DNA of 64,000 bases, taken from the NCBI GenBank assembly GCA_026874595.1, contig CM049310.1, positions 47,873,058-47,937,057 on the forward strand, written 5' to 3'. Shown here piece after piece: positions 61,645-64,000 of the stretch (position 1 is its first letter; every line of letters starts with the position of its first letter). The translations under genes were made by a program, and so were the position numbers. The notes under the pieces were generated by a model. It searched no databases. It was not told where the DNA came from and was given only the letters and a program-made list of their open reading frames with translations. This DNA comes from Sipunculus nudus. Lineage: Eukaryota > Annelida > Sipuncula > Golfingiida > Sipunculidae.

Positions 61645-61736
<92 letters not shown>
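61645..61736. repeat. Compound (TAA)n(TA)n microsatellite
   Basis: About 17 TAA units then about 20 TA units, abutting the SINE that follows. Confidence 0.97.
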
Positions 61737-61738
<2 letters not shown>

Positions 61739-61740
61739 TC

Positions 61741-62058
61741 TTTCTTTCGAGCGTGATGGCGTAATCGATACCGCCCTGGACTTGTGACCGAAAGGTTGCG
61801 GGTTCGTTCCCGTTCTGACTAAGATTCCTAGGCACCCACAAGGGTGCGCTCTCTCGACCCAGGAGTGAATGGGTACTGGTCATGGCAGGAAGACAAATGT
61901 AGAACGAAATAACCCTCTAGCGCCTATTATGGCTGCTTGGGTTACAAGCTCCCCAAGGAGCCAAGAAAAGCTACAAGAATGAACAAGCCCGAAAGACCAG
62001 GAAGGCAAAGTGTAAAGTCGGATGAGACTGACATCGTCGGTGATATCAGACTTTAAAC
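61741..62058 (+). mobile_element. tRNA-derived SINE, family B, full length
   Basis: The tRNA-like head has A box TGGCGTAATCG (61757-61767) and B box GGTTCGTTCCC (61801-61811). The body has 'gaatgggtactggtcatg', 'gctccccaaggagccaag' and 'gaatgaacaagcccgaaaga', ending 'ggtgatatcagactttaaac'. Colinear with the minus-strand copy at 6133-6458. The head has an unpaired acceptor and continues into the body, so it is not a tRNA gene. Confidence 0.88.
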
Positions 62059-62085
62059 CCCCACCTTTACCTTCTTTAATTTTAA

Positions 62086-62222
62086 AAAGACCACCCATAG
62101 GTCTGGCCGAAAATAAGGTTAATTCGTAGGTGGTCTTATTATCCAGTTTAGTTTTACCTATGTAAATGTTTGCGGTTCACTTAAGGGTGGTCCTAATAGA
62201 CAGGTGGTTTTATTAGACTGGT
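62086..62222. mobile_element. 'Gaccacc' inverted-repeat element (copy 2)
   Basis: Left 'aaaagaccacccataggtct' and right 'gggtggtcctaatagacagg' with 'tggttttattagactgg'. Same end organisation as 37613-37856 but shorter inside. Confidence 0.6.
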
Positions 62223-62228
62223 TCCGCT

Positions 62229-62231
<3 letters not shown>

Positions 62232-62290
<59 letters not shown>
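62232..62290. repeat. (TA)n microsatellite
   Basis: About 29 uninterrupted TA units. Confidence 0.97.
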
Positions 62291-62293
<3 letters not shown>

Positions 62294-64000
62294 TTAGTGG
62301 TAGGAACTGGTTTTAAAATGATAATAGATGATTGAAAATAAAAACGACCGATGATCGATGATTCATCTATTATTTTTGTAGTTCCTATATTACCTTGAAA
62401 TCTGCTGTATACTGGTATCTAAAATATTGACCCCATTAAATAGTCCGACATGTACATCGGTATTCATATTGAAACCATTAATTCACCCGCATCCAAGTTC
62501 TACTTGCCCTGGGACGATTATTGGCTTCGCAAGGGTGCTGCTGTGTTCGTAAATCTCTGACAGGATAAGATTCTTTGCATGTGTATTTATTATCAACATC
62601 TAAGATAAACGTTCTTAGCAACATGAAGAAAATATACTTCGATAATAAAGCAATATATCCGTGTTATTTGTAGAATTCCTCAGGCCGAACTGCACTCTAT
62701 TATGCGAGCACAATAAAGATTTACATATTCATGAACATGTAATATAAGCAGATAAACCATGAAGGCGGTGTCGGTGGCCTTGATGTAGACTGTTGATATA
62801 CTTTTAAAGACCTGTGGGTGTGCGGTTGAGAGTCACTGAGCTCCCTATTGCTGTCGGACGGTTTAATAATGGTATCCCTGAGTCCGGGTAAATAAAACGA
62901 CAACGCTGACAAAATATTTACAAACGGGATACTTTCTTTACCGGGTCAGTCCTGTCGTATTCAGATGTAAGACTGCGTACCTTGCTCGCGTGAAATTAAC
63001 ATTTTATCACGCTGAACAATCGGTTCCCGGACGTCTGGCGTGAAAAGAGTAAATACTCTGATATCTACTACTCCAACGACTGAATCCCCTTGATGTTTCT
63101 ATAGCTTTTTCGTCGGCGCAGTCCACCTACTTAATTAACATGTACGGTATAACCACTATACATGTATATATCCCCAGGATTCCTTGCAGGAATAATTTCC
63201 ACCATATAACACGCACTCAAATATTAGCAGTGTGTAACTTTAATACATTTCGTGCCAAACAGTATTAAATGTAATGACCTTAAAGACCGCCCCCGCCTGG
63301 TTCAGTCCTGCTGGCTGTCCCCAAAAGAGCACATCTTTAAAGAGGAGCAGGAATACCTGAAGTTATCGTAATGGTAATCGTTGTTTTACTTTTTTTTTGC
63401 ATTCCATGGTCATTACAAGTCTTACTGGGCACAGATAGGTGTCGCTGTATATACTACCGGACCCCACTGAGTCAGTCCCGGTTGCACACGCAACCTGAGC
63501 AATCGGCCATTTCGGTCATGGTTACTCATGCTTGTTTTTCCTCCACTTAACAGATAATGTTTTATCGATTTATTTTAAATTTATTTTGTTTTATTATTTT
63601 ATAAGAGAATCAGTGGGATAGGATAAGTGTTCATAACAATTCAGCCGGATGCTCAGAATGGGTTTATATGGATCCATAAGTACCCGATTAACCTCGATTG
63701 AGACTTATCAAAAAAGGGGATTCCTTAGTAAGCCCTTTTGGCATTCCATTAACTAAGATACTGAACTAATAATATGCATAAGCCGAAACAAATTGAATGT
63801 TTTACCATTACATTATTAGACACTCGATCAATCTGGAATTTTCTATTTTAAAAATACCTTGGCAGTGTGGTATTAACTGCAAATCTTCTGTGATTAGATA
63901 GTTTACATTGTACATGAAAACAGTTCAACTTAATAAACACATCTCCATGAACTTATCCAACTGGGGTCATGACCTTGACCTTATATATCATAAACCAGAG
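62291..64000. other. Non-coding, nothing recognised
   Basis: Unique sequence. A 63-codon minus frame (62721-62912) is unremarkable. 'taggtgtcgctgtatatac' near 63437 resembles the motif at 5481-5497. Confidence 0.5.

Overview
This is animal nuclear DNA, AT-rich and almost free of coding sequence. It has no operons, no long open reading frames and no structural RNA gene that I can defend. The repeats point to a mollusc or a close lophotrochozoan relative. Positions 1-145 and 47048-47347 match in wording repeats I know from bivalve and gastropod genomes. Positions 6948-7180 and 58943-59243 match a 'CCTCCGCC...GGAGG' element that is widespread in marine invertebrates. The taxon is inferred from recall, not from an alignment.

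Layout. 0-6 kb is mostly unique sequence with TA/ATT microsatellites, a strong hairpin at 614-661 and several CTCF-like or CRE-like motifs. 6-11.5 kb holds tRNA-derived SINEs (6133-6458, 9913-10213), a CpG-richer unique block (8300-8840) that may hide a short exon, and a G-rich minisatellite (10835-11450). 13-16 kb holds a very recent tandem duplication (14206-14873 and 14874-15629) carrying long (AG)n tracts. 17-32 kb is a desert with small diverged tandem repeats and unique blocks that could be regulatory. 32-41 kb holds two copies of a MITE with TTA flanks (32435-32769 and 34541-34858), two other inverted-repeat elements (37613-37856, 40793-40985), long TA tracts and an 80-bp near-palindrome. 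40496-40637 (minus) is the best candidate internal exon. 41.9-43.45 kb is a block of unique, homeodomain-motif-rich sequence. 48273-48384 (plus) is a candidate terminal exon. 52.9-56.5 kb is repeat-rich, with a duplicated segment, a short element with imperfect inverted ends, and SINE copies that may be nested. 57-62.3 kb holds a 37-bp minisatellite, long microsatellites, a SINE and an inverted-repeat element.

There is no intact protein-coding gene with recognisable homology. The three exon candidates rest on splice signals, open frames and codon composition alone. The most defensible results are repeat families defined by copies inside this window: SINE-A with 3 copies, SINE-B with 2 full copies plus 1 degraded, one MITE with 2 copies, and a 'gaccacc' element with 2 copies. 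I found no evidence of an undescribed multi-gene system. The window reads as intergenic or large-intron DNA, possibly near a developmental gene.
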